A stretch of 64,000 bases of DNA, from NCBI GenBank assembly GCA_014281115.1, contig JACONQ010000005.1:496001-560000 (forward strand), written 5' to 3'. The stretch comes from Laburnicola sp. R22_1 (taxonomy: Eukaryota > Ascomycota > Dothideomycetes > Pleosporales > Didymosphaeriaceae). Under the pieces are notes generated by a model that saw nothing but the letters and a program-made list of their open reading frames with translations, was not told the origin of the DNA and did not search any database. Shown in pieces: positions 38,244-47,413 of the stretch. Every line of letters starts with the position of its first letter. Within the stretch, counting starts at the first letter, position 1. The position numbers were made by a program, and so were the translations under genes.

Positions 38244-39266
38244 CTAATCCCAGGTGCGCACCTGCTGCCACAACGACTCGAAATCCCTCTTCGCACGCTC
38301 CGAAGCCTTGGAACCCGGCCGCACCCTCTCAACTAGGAAGTCCAACGCGTCCTCGAGCGCACTCAAGCGAGCCTAACATTGGTTAGCCTAGATTACCCTA
38401 GATAGGGCTTAGGAAGTTTAGATTACCTTAATAGCAGAGAGATTAGTATTGCCCACCGCCTTACCTCCACCTCTAGCCCGCTTACGCGGGGTACCCGCGA
38501 GACCGCCCGCGTCATCATCCGCCAAACGCTTCCGATTCTTCTTGGCCTCAGCCTTCTCCTTCTCGGTGAGCCCAAGGGGAAGGAAGCCGTCAGTGGGAAA
38601 GTTGGCCCGGCCGGAGTGCAGCGGAGTGTCCTCGTTGCCAGCGTACTTGCCCTTGGTACGGCTACCCCAAAATTAGCCTTGGGAGGCCTTGATAGGCCTA
38701 GATAGGAGAAACTTACATTTGGATATCCTCAAAGACCTTCCGCAACTGGATGGAAGCCTCCTTAAGGGGAGGCAAGATAGGCTGGGGGGCCTTGGAACCC
38801 TTAGGGACCTCAGGAATCTCCTTTAACGCCCTTAGGTCCAATTCGGCCTCAGTGAGACGAAGGCTGCTGGGATCTGGGAGGATGAGCTTCATGGCGGCTT
38901 GGAGCTTGGAGACAAGACGCTGGGGAACCTAAATACGTTAGGGGGCCCTTGAGAACCCTAGAGAGGCCTAGATATGCCTAGGTTGGCCCTACTTACCTGG
39001 AAACAATCCCGACCGGCGTTAGCGCACTTGATGCACTTGAGTATGAGATCGTCCTGGCCAGGGTTGATGACGCCATCTGAGATGTAGGTCTTGCGGTCCT
39101 GTAGAGCTCTGTGGTCCTCTTGGAAGAACTGGCAAGGATGAACTTCCTCAACTTCGTCATTATGGAGCTCGTCCACTAGACTCTGGAGGCAGGTTATGCA
39201 GGGGTTCGTTGTAATAAGTGCATTGCCCTGGGCCGTTTTCTTTAACCTCTGCAAAGTACTGGACAT
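38244..39266 (-). CDS. Antisense, spliced Cys-rich accessory gene inside the chromovirus
   Basis: Minus-strand exons are 38,997-39,266, 38,717-38,928, 38,427-38,661 and 38,244-38,372. They give 846 nt, 281 aa, with no stop until TAG. Introns are 68, 55 and 54 nt. Their donors are GTAAGT, GTAAGT and GTAATC, acceptors end in TAG, and CTAAC or CTAAT branch motifs lie near each acceptor. Phases are 0, 2 and 0. ATG 39,266 has a good context (CAAGATGTC). Six cysteines (C23, C26, C45, C78, C81, C88) form a likely zinc module ending in C-x2-C-x6-C, half of a Zn2Cys6-like pattern. Exon 2 is Leu/Pro-rich. Exon 3 has a bipartite basic signal (K201-R206 and P219-R224) suggesting nuclear entry. Exon 4 is predicted helical. 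It resembles no gag, pol or env. The role is unknown; a regulator of the element or of host silencing is speculation. A decayed homologue is at 2,247. Confidence 0.82.
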
Positions 39267-39727
39267 CTTGATGAGGGTGAGATAGGGCTAGATGGGCCTA
39301 GATCGGGCTTGACTGGGGCCGAGGCTGTTCTGAGGAGGTTAAATGGGTCGAAAAAAAGGATTGGGCGACGTCGAAGCGGACTGTCAAGCGTCGTTAGCTC
39401 TAGACAAGCCTAGATGGGTATGGGGGGACCCCCCACAGGCCCGAGAAAACCCCAGATTGGGGGTGTTTTGGCCTAGAAGGGGCCTAGATCACCCTAGATT
39501 ACCCTTGTCGGAGCCTGCTAGGAGCGCCTATCCTGGGGGGTACTTACGCTAGAATAAGTGGCGACGTGGGGAGAGTGGGGAGAAGAGGTGATGGAGCGGC
39601 AGGGCTGGGGGTAAACTTATAAAGGTACGCTAGTTCAAAATAGGCTAGTTAAGCGAGCTTAGCTAGCCTATTTAGAAAAATTTCTCTGGCGACCTCGGGG
39701 TCGAGGTCCTTTAAAGAAAGGGAGCTT
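39267..39727 (-). promoter_or_regulatory. Upstream region of the antisense gene
   Basis: This 461-bp non-coding stretch between the antisense ATG and the 3' LTR must hold that gene's promoter and leader, unless transcription starts in the LTR. It contains three copies of the octamer GCCTAGAT (39,296, 39,408 and 39,482). It ends with the purine tract just before the LTR. A plus-strand frame at 39,343-39,552 looks like chance coding. Confidence 0.5.
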
Positions 39728-39907
39728 TGTCACAACGCGTCCCCTGTGGCAGCGTAACCCCCTAGTTGCCCTAGACTGGCCTAGATTAGCCTTGGCTAGG
39801 GCAGAGTTTTCTTCTTAGGCCTTGTAGCCTTTAGACCTACTTTCCTTTTTTAAGGGATCGCCTTAGTAGTGAATTGATAGATTAAGCATTGTACCCACGA
39901 TCTTACA
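39728..39907 (+). repeat. 3' LTR of the chromovirus
   Basis: This is the 180-bp partner of 32,453-32,632, apparently identical to it. It is followed by the ATTAT target duplication and then by the continuation of element C's 3' LTR. Confidence 0.95.
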
Positions 39908-39962
39908 ATTATAGCAATTTAACCTATTTAATAATTAAGCCTAATTACTTCCTTATATTAAG

Positions 39963-40408
39963 CTACTTAGGTCTAAAGAGTGTTAGTAAAGAAGAATTAC
40001 TAAAAAGGATTAGAATTTTATATAAAGGCTTATATATATAACTAGACATATACTAATAATAATAATAAGTATTTAAGTATTTACTTAACGTATTTTTAAA
40101 ATACCTACTATTTAAGCTACTAGGAAGACTAGATTTAGAGTATCTAATATATAAATACTTACGCTTAAGGCTATATATTTAAGTAGAAGCTAAACTAAAC
40201 TTGTCTTTCTTACTCTTCTTATTTATAAAAGTTTTAGAATTAATTATAAACTTAGCTTTACTTAAAGGTTTAGCTATAAAGGCAACTTAATTATTATCTT
40301 TTAACTTTAGAGTTTTCTTGCGTAATTAGGGAGGCTTCTTAATAGGCTTAGATTGCTTAGGTGTTGCAGGTTAAGCGCATTTCTATTTTAATGCCTTCTT
40401 CTTAGTTA
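39963..40408. other. AT-rich decayed DNA, no gene
   Basis: This stretch between the end of element C and the Tc1 element is TA-rich and full of stops. No repeat end or reading frame was recognised. Confidence 0.6.
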
Positions 40409-42536
40409 CAGTAGGGTGACAAAAAAAGCGTCTAGTAAAAAGATATCTTTTTAAAAGTTATATAACTAAGTAAATTTTAATACTATGTAAATAAAAAGTA
40501 TACGGTTTTAAAGAGGAAATATAGAAGATTAAGATTAGGTACTAGTTACGTGCTTACTAAGCAGGGTCCTTAAGGTATCTATCTCTAAACTTAGTGTTTC
40601 TAAAAAGTCAATTTTTAAGGCGTTATGACTTTTTTATTTAGTATGATACTAGGCTGATGTTTTTACTAGCTATTCTAGGCCTAGTGTAGATTACGTAAGC
40701 AAAATTTTGGAGTACTTATATAACTTAATTAAGAAATTATTTAAGGTTAAAAAATTACGTGATTTTAAAAGTTAATTAAATCACGTGATTTATTACTAAG
40801 ATTATGGTATAATATAATATCTTTTGTCTAGTAAATTTTCTCTTTTGTATTTCCTCGAATGGAGCCAAAATTGTCAAAACTCGAAAGTCAAGTTTCTTTA
40901 CTTAAAAAAGCAAATACTTCTAATTCTACTATTGCTACTACCCTTACTAAGCCTCTACAATCTATTAAGACTGCTATTAGACGTATTAATAAGAAAAATA
41001 AGGGAGATAACTTATTAAAAGGGGTAAAACAGGGGAGAGTAACTAAGGTTACTTCTAGAGAGAAAAGAGTTATTAATAGGGATTTAACTAAAAGCCCTAA
41101 GAAGACAAATAAGAGGCTATTAGAAGAGAATAGTTTTGGCTTTACTAAGAGGACGTTACAGAGAGTTTTAAAAGGAGAAGACTATTCTTTTAACATCTCT
41201 AAGAAAAAGGCTATTTAACTATTTAACTAAAGAAAGAGCTAAAAGAAGAGGCCTAAAAGAAGAAGAGATAGTTAAGGAGCTAGAAAATATTAACTTTGCT
41301 AAAGTTATATTTTCTGACGAGTCTACTATCCAAAGGGGGCATGGTAATAGGCAAGAATATATAAGAAAAAGGGGAAAATCGAAAACTAGGCCTAAACAGC
41401 GCAAAAACCGAACAACTAGTAAGATATTAATTTCTTTTAAATTCTAGAATTATAGAGCCCGTTTTTTCTCTATAACTAGGCTATTTTACTTTTTTTATAT
41501 CTTTTTTTTGAGCTAGTACTAATTTACTGAAAGCGCGAGATATTTCTATCTTAGTCTGGGGCTGTATTTAGATAGGAGGACGTTCTAAACTAGTGTTTTT
41601 AAGGGACCCTATTAAAACTAGGACCTTTAATAACACTAGATATATATAGGAGTGTTTAAATCCTATCTTAAAATCTCTTTTAAAAAGAGGTAAGTAAAGT
41701 ATCCCTTTTTCTTCTTTTTTCTTTTTTCTTTTAATATATATAATATATATATATATATATATTATATTTTTATAATCTTATTCTTTATACTAATTATAAC
41801 TAGGCTGGAAATTTCAACAGGATAATTCGAAGATCCACGGAACTCCACAGGTGAAAAGGTGATTTTCTAGGAATAAAGTCTTTGTTTTTGGGCATTCACC
41901 CTATTCACCAGACTTAAATCCTATAGAAAACGTTTAGAGTCTATTAAAAGATAGGCTAGGAAAAAGAAATAGGGCTTCTTTAGGCTTTGGCACTAGTAAA
42001 TCTAGTGTAGAAGCCTTTAAAGGTGCTATATAAGAGGAGTGGGATTTAGTTCCATAGGAGGCTATAGATTATTGTATACTATCTTTGCCTAAGCGTTATA
42101 ATGACGTTATAGAGGCTAAAGGATGGTATACTAAGTACTAGTTATATATTATTTACTAGTTCTATCTAATTGTTTAATTTTAATTAACTTTTATCTTTTT
42201 CCTTATAATTATTATTTCTATCAATAAACCTATAATAAAAATTAAGTTATATAGTCCTTATAGACTAAACTACAATATATATAAGTTATAGAATTTTATC
42301 TACGTAGAAAAAAAGTTATATAGGGTCAAAGTTTTAAGAAAAAATTCCCTTAACTTTACTAAGATACCTCTAGTTAGCGCTAATTACTAAGCTCTTACTA
42401 ACCTTCTATACTAAATCTCCGAAATCTTCTCCTTAAAACGGTATACTTGTTATTTACATAGTATTAAAATTCACCTAGTTATACAACTTTTAAAAAGGTA
42501 TTTTTTACTAGACGCTTTTTTTGTGTTACCCTACTA
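40409..42536 (+). mobile_element. Tc1-like DNA transposon with long inverted repeats
   Basis: Inverted repeats of roughly 110-130 bp begin CAGTAGGGTGAC at 40,409 (preceded by TA) and end with the complement at 42,536. Shared blocks include AAAGCGTCTAGTAAAAA, TAATACTATGTAAATAA and AAGTATAC. Together with the transposase motifs this identifies a Tc1/mariner-superfamily element. It is AT-rich, but its coding part still contains many CA/TG steps, so it seems less hit by RIP than its neighbours. Confidence 0.85.
40859..42138 (+). pseudogene. Tc1-like transposase, frameshifted
   Basis: An intact N-terminal frame (40,859-41,218; 119 aa) starts at ATG. It holds a Lys-rich helix-turn-helix-type DNA-binding region. 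Coding then continues in a different frame with the first catalytic block SDESTIQRG (about 41,314-41,340). After a damaged stretch (about 41,400-41,800) come the block QQDNSKIHGTP (about 41,815-41,850) and HSPYSPDLNPIENV (about 41,890-41,935). These correspond to the D, D and E positions of the Tc1 DD34E catalytic triad. The frame ends at about 42,138. At least one frameshift near 41,216 and several stops prevent a full-length enzyme, unless an intron I did not recognise joins the parts. Confidence 0.75.
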
Positions 42537-44040
42537 CACCTAGGGGTAGAATAACAAAGGCTTTTATCATAAATAATATACCAAAAAAGTAGAGCCTCTT
42601 ACTTAGTAATTAAAAAGAGCGTAAAAAGGTACTTATAAAAAAAGCGTATTTAATACTACGTAAGGTTAGTAGTTTTATCGTAGGGCTCCTACAAGTAAAA
42701 TTTTTATAAAGAGACTACTTAAACCTTTAAAGAATAAAACTTAGACGTAGCTATGCTATAAGCTATCTCTTTTCTATTCTAATTATTATAAATAATATAA
42801 GTTAATATATTAATAGGTATATACTACTTTATAAGTAAAATAAGGATAATATATACTTAATATACTATTACTCTATTACTATATAAAGATTATTCTTAAT
42901 AAATCTTCTACTATATTTCTATACCCTAATATCTATATAGGTATTAATATTATTTTTAAAGAAGTACTTACTATTACTAAAAAGTATATACTAAATATTT
43001 TCGCTACTACTATTAAAGCCGCTATTAAGGTAACTATACTAAAGTTTTATTTTATTTATTAGATACTTATTTAGTGTAAAAGGTAAATATACTTAACTAT
43101 TTATAAGGTAGTCTTAGTATACTAATTAGGTTAATAGCTTATCTAGTTTATAAAAACTATAAAATTAAATTTCTACTTTAGTAAAAGCAATTACTACTTA
43201 TTAATAATAGATTTATTTAGCAAAGAACGTAAAAGAAAAATAATAAAGTTTTTATTAATAAACTCTAATATAGTAAAAGCATTGTGTAGATTAATTAGAT
43301 TCTCCTAGTTATTATTACTATTAAGTTAGCTTATCTAGTGCACAAGTGTAGATAACTAATAATAGTAGTAGTAATAAGCTAGATACTATGTATAATATAA
43401 GTAAACCTTATATTAAAACTAAGAGTATATAGAGTATAGAGTATAAGTAAGTTTTAAACTATTATTATAGTATTAAAGTATTTAAGGTTCGTTTTTAATT
43501 AGAATTAGATACTATATATAGTATATATAACCTTCTATTTTAATCTACTTTAATTTTAAACTAAAATAAGTTAAAAAAGGTATTTAGTAAGCTAATAGTA
43601 AAACTTATATAGAAAAAAAAATAGAAAAAGCTATATAAATAGTATCTAATAGGAAAGTAGGACGATATAGAATTAAAGAGTTAGGGGTTAACTAAAGTAG
43701 AAAATTAAAGTTATTACTAATAGTAAGGCCCTTAAATATAAATATTACTTTTAAAAAGCATAGTATTATTTAAGTTTAGGTATTAAGGTTTATAATACGT
43801 GCCTACTATATAATAAAAATTAGAAGGTAAAAAATAAAGACCTAATTAATAGTTAGCTTAAGAGGTATTTAGAGTATAAGTTTAAACAAAAATATTATAG
43901 TATACCTAAAATAAACAAGTATTAAAAGCTTTTATTATAGATAGAGTATGTAATATGAGCGCTTTCTAATATAGCTATTAAAGTTAAGTTTTAGTTAAGT
44001 TTTAGAGCTAAGAGAAAAGCTAAATAATATTTAACTAATA
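42537..44040. other. AT-rich decayed DNA with an inverted-repeat end and an internal duplicate
   Basis: It opens with another CTACCTAGG-family terminus (about 42,537-42,660). A ~125-bp block at 43,490-43,615 recurs in the same orientation at 44,230-44,345 (landmarks TTTTTAATTAGAATTAG and ACTATATATAGTATATA). This suggests that the small element at 44,074-44,474 derives from a longer one here. No intact frame was seen. Confidence 0.5.
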
Positions 44041-44073
44041 TTATATAACTTATTATATATATTATTAAATTAT

Positions 44074-44474
44074 CTACCTAGGAGTAGAATAATAAAGACT
44101 TTTATCTTAAATAACATAATAAAAAAGTAGAGCCCCTACTTAGTAACTAAAAAGAGTGTAAAAAAGTAATTAAAAAGCGCGTTTAAACTACTAAGCGAGC
44201 TAAACTATTATCGCGTTATTAGATATTTAAGGTTAGTTTTTAATTAGAATTAGGTACTATATATAGTATATAATAAACTTTTATCTTAATCTACTTTAAC
44301 CTTAAACTAAAAAAAGGTTAAAAAAGGTATTTAGCAGAACAACTAACTTATTATATAACTAATACTTTTTTATAATTATTTATTTTACGCTTTTTTTAAT
44401 TGCTAGCTAAAGGGCTCTGCTTTTTTTATTATATTATTTAAGATAAAAGCCTTTATTATTCTATACCTAGGTAG
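44074..44474. mobile_element. Small non-autonomous element, ~110-bp inverted repeats
   Basis: The left end begins CTACCTAGGAGTAG at 44,074. The complementary right end stops at 44,474 with CCTAGGTAG. The inverted arms match for roughly 110 bp with RIP-type differences and leave a ~180-bp centre without coding capacity. Flanking AT-rich sequence is also partly palindromic, so the true ends may lie up to 20 bp further out. This is a MITE-like structure; the superfamily is not determined. Confidence 0.65.
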
Positions 44475-44529
44475 ATAATTTAATAATATATATAACTAAT
44501 AACTAAGCGTATAAGCTTACTATAGCTAG

Positions 44530-44968
44530 CTACTGTAACATTCCTTTTAGTAAGAATAGCTAGAAGAAAACACACACATATGAGTGGGACTTCGATAAAG
44601 TTTCCACCACTTGTGCAAGCCATCCATCGGTTCTATATCATGGAAGATTCCCCTTCGGATGATACCTAAATGGCGCAAATAACTCATCTACCCGTGCTAC
44701 TTTTACTTTGTGCATGGATGATGACCCTGGGACTATAAGCACGTTGCGCCTGCACACCCAGCAGACAAGATAGTGCACCTACCCTCCGCGAACCTTTTCC
44801 CAACTTGATACTTTGGCAGTATGACACATTTGTCCCATGCTAAACTCCGACGAACCCTGCCTTATGTGCCTGGGTATTATCCGCATTAACAGCGATGATC
44901 CTGTCATATCTCTAATCACAGCCGGCAAGGGCATCCTGCCGCTGCAATATGTACTAGATTGACGTCAA
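44530..44968. other. Normal-composition spacer, no gene seen
   Basis: Base composition returns to about 50% GC at ~44,530. I see no reading frame, repeat or RNA gene here. It is the left flank of the pogo insertion, whose TA target duplication sits at 44,969-44,970. Confidence 0.6.
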
Positions 44969-44970
44969 TA

Positions 44971-46760
44971 AGCTAGCGCATATAGTGTCCGAACACATAG
45001 GGTTTCCGAACACCGCGCCACAACACCACACCTGCAGGAAACACGCGATATCTCAGCAACGCTACTTACAATTGCCATTGACTACATATAGATTCAAGCG
45101 CTGCAGCTGCTGTAGCTATAGCAGCTATTTCTGAGGTGCTTAATATAGTAGATCTACGTGGTTGGACTGCTAAAGCCTTAGCTGCGCGCATAGCCTCCCT
45201 GATACTCTCTACCTCTACAAAGCGTTAATTTGGGTCTACTCGAACGCGCTTACGCTGACGCTAAGAGGTAGATATCTCTAGCTGCTGCTCAAGGCGTCTT
45301 TTCTCTGCTTCTAGGCCTGCAGCTCTAGTATTTGCAGCTGCTAGAGCCTTACCTGCTTTCTGTAGGAGCAGCCGGGTCGTACGACCTAGATTCTCGACGC
45401 TCTGGACGCTGCGCTGCGCTATATAGAGATCTTGAGGGCCCTGGGGAGTCGAGAGGAAGCTCTGGAGCTGCTGCTGAGGCTGCTGCTGACGTGTAGGCGT
45501 AGTAGGCCTCTAAGAGACCTGCGACGAGCTGAGCACGTGATTGATGTTGAATGGGCAGATACCAGATGCCTGCCAGCCAGCTCGAATCACACGCTCTGTG
45601 AAGCCTTCCTCCCTAGCTTAATAATAGCAGGTGATAAGGCGCTCCTTCTTGACAGGCGCAGCGTTGTTGAGTGATGCGAGCTCCTGGATCTGACGTCTGT
45701 AACTAGACTTGATTATAGAGAAAGGAGCGAGATCTAGAGGCTGTAGGACGTGCGAGGTATGCGCAGGTAGGTATAGGAGCTCGATTCGATGCTGCTTGCA
45801 GAGCCAAAGGAAGTCTATATCAATATGGCTGCCGTGACCGTCGAGGATAAGAAGGCGGTACTGGCCATCACCTATAGCCGTCTCAGGTATGAATATACGC
45901 TGTAGCCACTCAGCACCTATCGCTTTCGACGTCTATCCGTTCTCAGAGGTTGTATAGAGCTAGCTAGGCACGGATTTGGCTAGGAACTAGGTAGTCTGTA
46001 GGCTCTGGCCTTTGAAGATGACTGCGCAGCGTAGTTTCTGCCCTGTCGCCGATACGCACTCGATTATAGAGACCCACTCGCGATTCTCTGGAGACCAAAT
46101 ATAAGCCTTCTTTTTCTAACTACTAGAGAGTACTCTAGTGTTAGTACATACCCCTAGAGCAACGCCAGTCTCATCCATATTGTATGTATTCTCCGCCTAT
46201 ATGTTGAGCCGCCGTCGAGTCTGCTTGTAGAGCTCTAGGAACGCGCGTAGCTGCTCTGGTGTTGCTGCATCAGCTCTCTAAGCCTCTAGCTTTCTGCCGA
46301 CTACAGAGGCAACGCGTGGCTGGCGTTAGAGGAAGTGTGAGAGCCAGAGCTTGCCAACAGGCTGGTTATCGCCATTCATACGCAGAATTCGATTCGCCAT
46401 TTCTTGCGCGCGAGCGTGTGAGGGAGGGCAGGCGCGTGCGTCTTCTTCGAGGATCCAGTCTACCAGAAAATCCTCCTGTAGAGGAGTCAGCCGCTGTTGA
46501 TGCTGATGGCTGAGTGCGCTGTTTGTTGCGCCACGTAGTCGACCGTGCAGCGTTGACAAAGGGATACCGTACGCCTTCGCAGCGGCGCGCTGGCTAGTAT
46601 AAAGACCTGTATTAAGATCGTTGATAGCGGATTGTATAGCAACCTCGCGGGCGTCCATATTGATGAGCGTTGTGGAGAGATATCGCGTGTTTTCTGCAGG
46701 TGTGGTGTTGTGGCGCGGTGTTCGGAAACCCTATGTGTTCGGACACTATATGCGCTAGCT
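44971..46760 (-). mobile_element. pogo (Fot1-like) transposon with complete inverted repeats
   Basis: The 1,790-bp element is flanked by TA (44,969-44,970 and 46,761-46,762). Near-perfect inverted repeats of about 84 bp lie at 44,971-45,054 and 46,677-46,760, beginning AGCTAGCGCATATAGTGTCC. The minus strand encodes a decayed pogo-type transposase. Composition is close to normal, so RIP was light here compared with the related copy at 17.1-18.8 kb. Confidence 0.9.
45480..46658 (-). pseudogene. pogo-type transposase with premature stops
   Basis: ATG at 46,658 opens a frame with a psq-type helix-turn-helix (residues about 10-45, with AAAKAYGIPLSTLHGRL) followed by a CENP-B-type HTH. After a TAA at 46,326 the same frame continues. 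It holds the first catalytic Asp (NMDETG, about 46,180), the second (LILDGHGSH, about 45,855) and the third (LQPLDLAPF, about 45,730), the D-D-D layout of pogo/Fot1 transposases. Interrupting codons are nearly all TAG/TAA at former Gln or Trp sites (for example near 46,287, 46,197, 46,110, 45,990 and 45,618), consistent with RIP. The frame closes near 45,510. Non-functional as it stands. Confidence 0.85.
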
Positions 46761-46958
46761 TATATGAACACCACCAAAGGTCGTTTTAGGACCGATGCAG
46801 AAAAGAGACTAGGCCGTGGGCATTGGTTGGCATTCACTGCTCTGCGCGGCTGGGAAGAATGCTGTACTTCACAGGAAGGCATACATGCTGTGGTGATTAT
46901 CACATATCAGAGTTACTGGGTTGATCTTGTGAATCACATGTGTAGTCTGTCTGGTGTC

Positions 46959-47118
46959 CAGCGTTGACAACGTACCGTAGCGAGTACGGCCGCAAGTACG
47001 GCCGAGCCGTGCACGGTGTATAGAGTGCGCTTTCAACCTTGAAATTAGCCAACATACAATCTGTGCACGGCTCGGCCGTACTTGCGGCCGTACTCGCTAC
47101 GGTACGTTGTCAACGCTG
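46959..47118. mobile_element. hAT-like foldback MITE, 160 bp
   Basis: Two perfect 56-bp inverted arms (46,959-47,014 and 47,063-47,118) begin CAGCGTTGACAACG and enclose a 48-bp loop. An 8-bp direct duplication CTGGTGTC abuts both ends (46,951-46,958 and 47,119-47,126). An 8-bp duplication and CAG-type termini are typical of hAT transposons. The arms also contain internal GTACGGCCG repeats. There is no coding capacity, so it would need a transposase in trans. It lies about 300 bp downstream of IML2. Confidence 0.85.
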
Positions 47119-47126
47119 CTGGTGTC

Positions 47127-47413
47127 TACATAACATCCATACGCCACATCAATGCCCACAAGGGACCAGACAGAGCATCCGTTACAGTGGGCAACACATT
47201 ATCAATACTGACAACCAGGCATCTGGAACTGTATGGCCTTTTCCATGACCCCTTGTGTGTGTGTGCCACCTTCGTATACTCCATTGAACGTACAGCCATA
47301 GAACAAAAGGTTGAGTGCCGTCGGCCTTGATCAATGCTCAAGCTGGGTAACACATGAAACTCGGACTTCCGTCCTAGTACTGTATCTCTATCCCGAAGCC
47401 TAAGGTCACCGAG
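47127..47413. other. Spacer downstream of IML2
   Basis: Nothing coding was recognised. It probably contains the IML2 3' UTR, since IML2 reads leftward and stops at 47,414. Confidence 0.5.

Larger units (their letters stand above)
32453..39907 (+). mobile_element. Ty3 chromovirus with identical LTRs and an antisense gene
   Basis: This 7,455-bp LTR retrotransposon has 180-bp LTRs (32,453-32,632 and 39,728-39,907) that look base-for-base identical, begin TGTCAC and end CTTACA. The target duplication ATTAT lies at 32,448-32,452 and 39,908-39,912. A purine-rich tract at about 39,713-39,724 precedes the 3' LTR. The order is gag, pol (protease, reverse transcriptase, RNase H, integrase, chromodomain), then an accessory region with a spliced minus-strand gene. 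Gag and pol are in different frames, as in many gypsy elements. About 23 in-frame stops make gag-pol non-functional. Base composition is near normal, unlike element C around it. Confidence 0.93.
25200..39957 (+). mobile_element. Ty3/gypsy element C, RIP-decayed, split by a younger chromovirus
   Basis: The left LTR is 25,200-25,418. The right LTR begins at 32,279, is interrupted at 32,452 and resumes at 39,913-39,957. A 5-bp target duplication TTAAG (25,195-25,199 and 39,958-39,962) brackets the whole structure, so the insertion order is certain. Without the insert the element is about 7.3 kb. The plus-strand translation shows a gag segment (about 26,690-27,300), a zinc-knuckle remnant near 27,350 and reverse transcriptase at about 28,600-29,250. 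The catalytic block is decayed to YINN near 29,010. RNase H lies at about 29,400-29,760 and integrase at about 30,400-31,150. Stop codons are everywhere. I see no antisense gene in its 3' part. Confidence 0.85.

Noticed and set aside
38449..38676. Plus-strand 75-codon frame in the chromovirus 3' region
   Set aside because: It is the complement of antisense exon 3, whose codon use, intron borders and phase are far more convincing.
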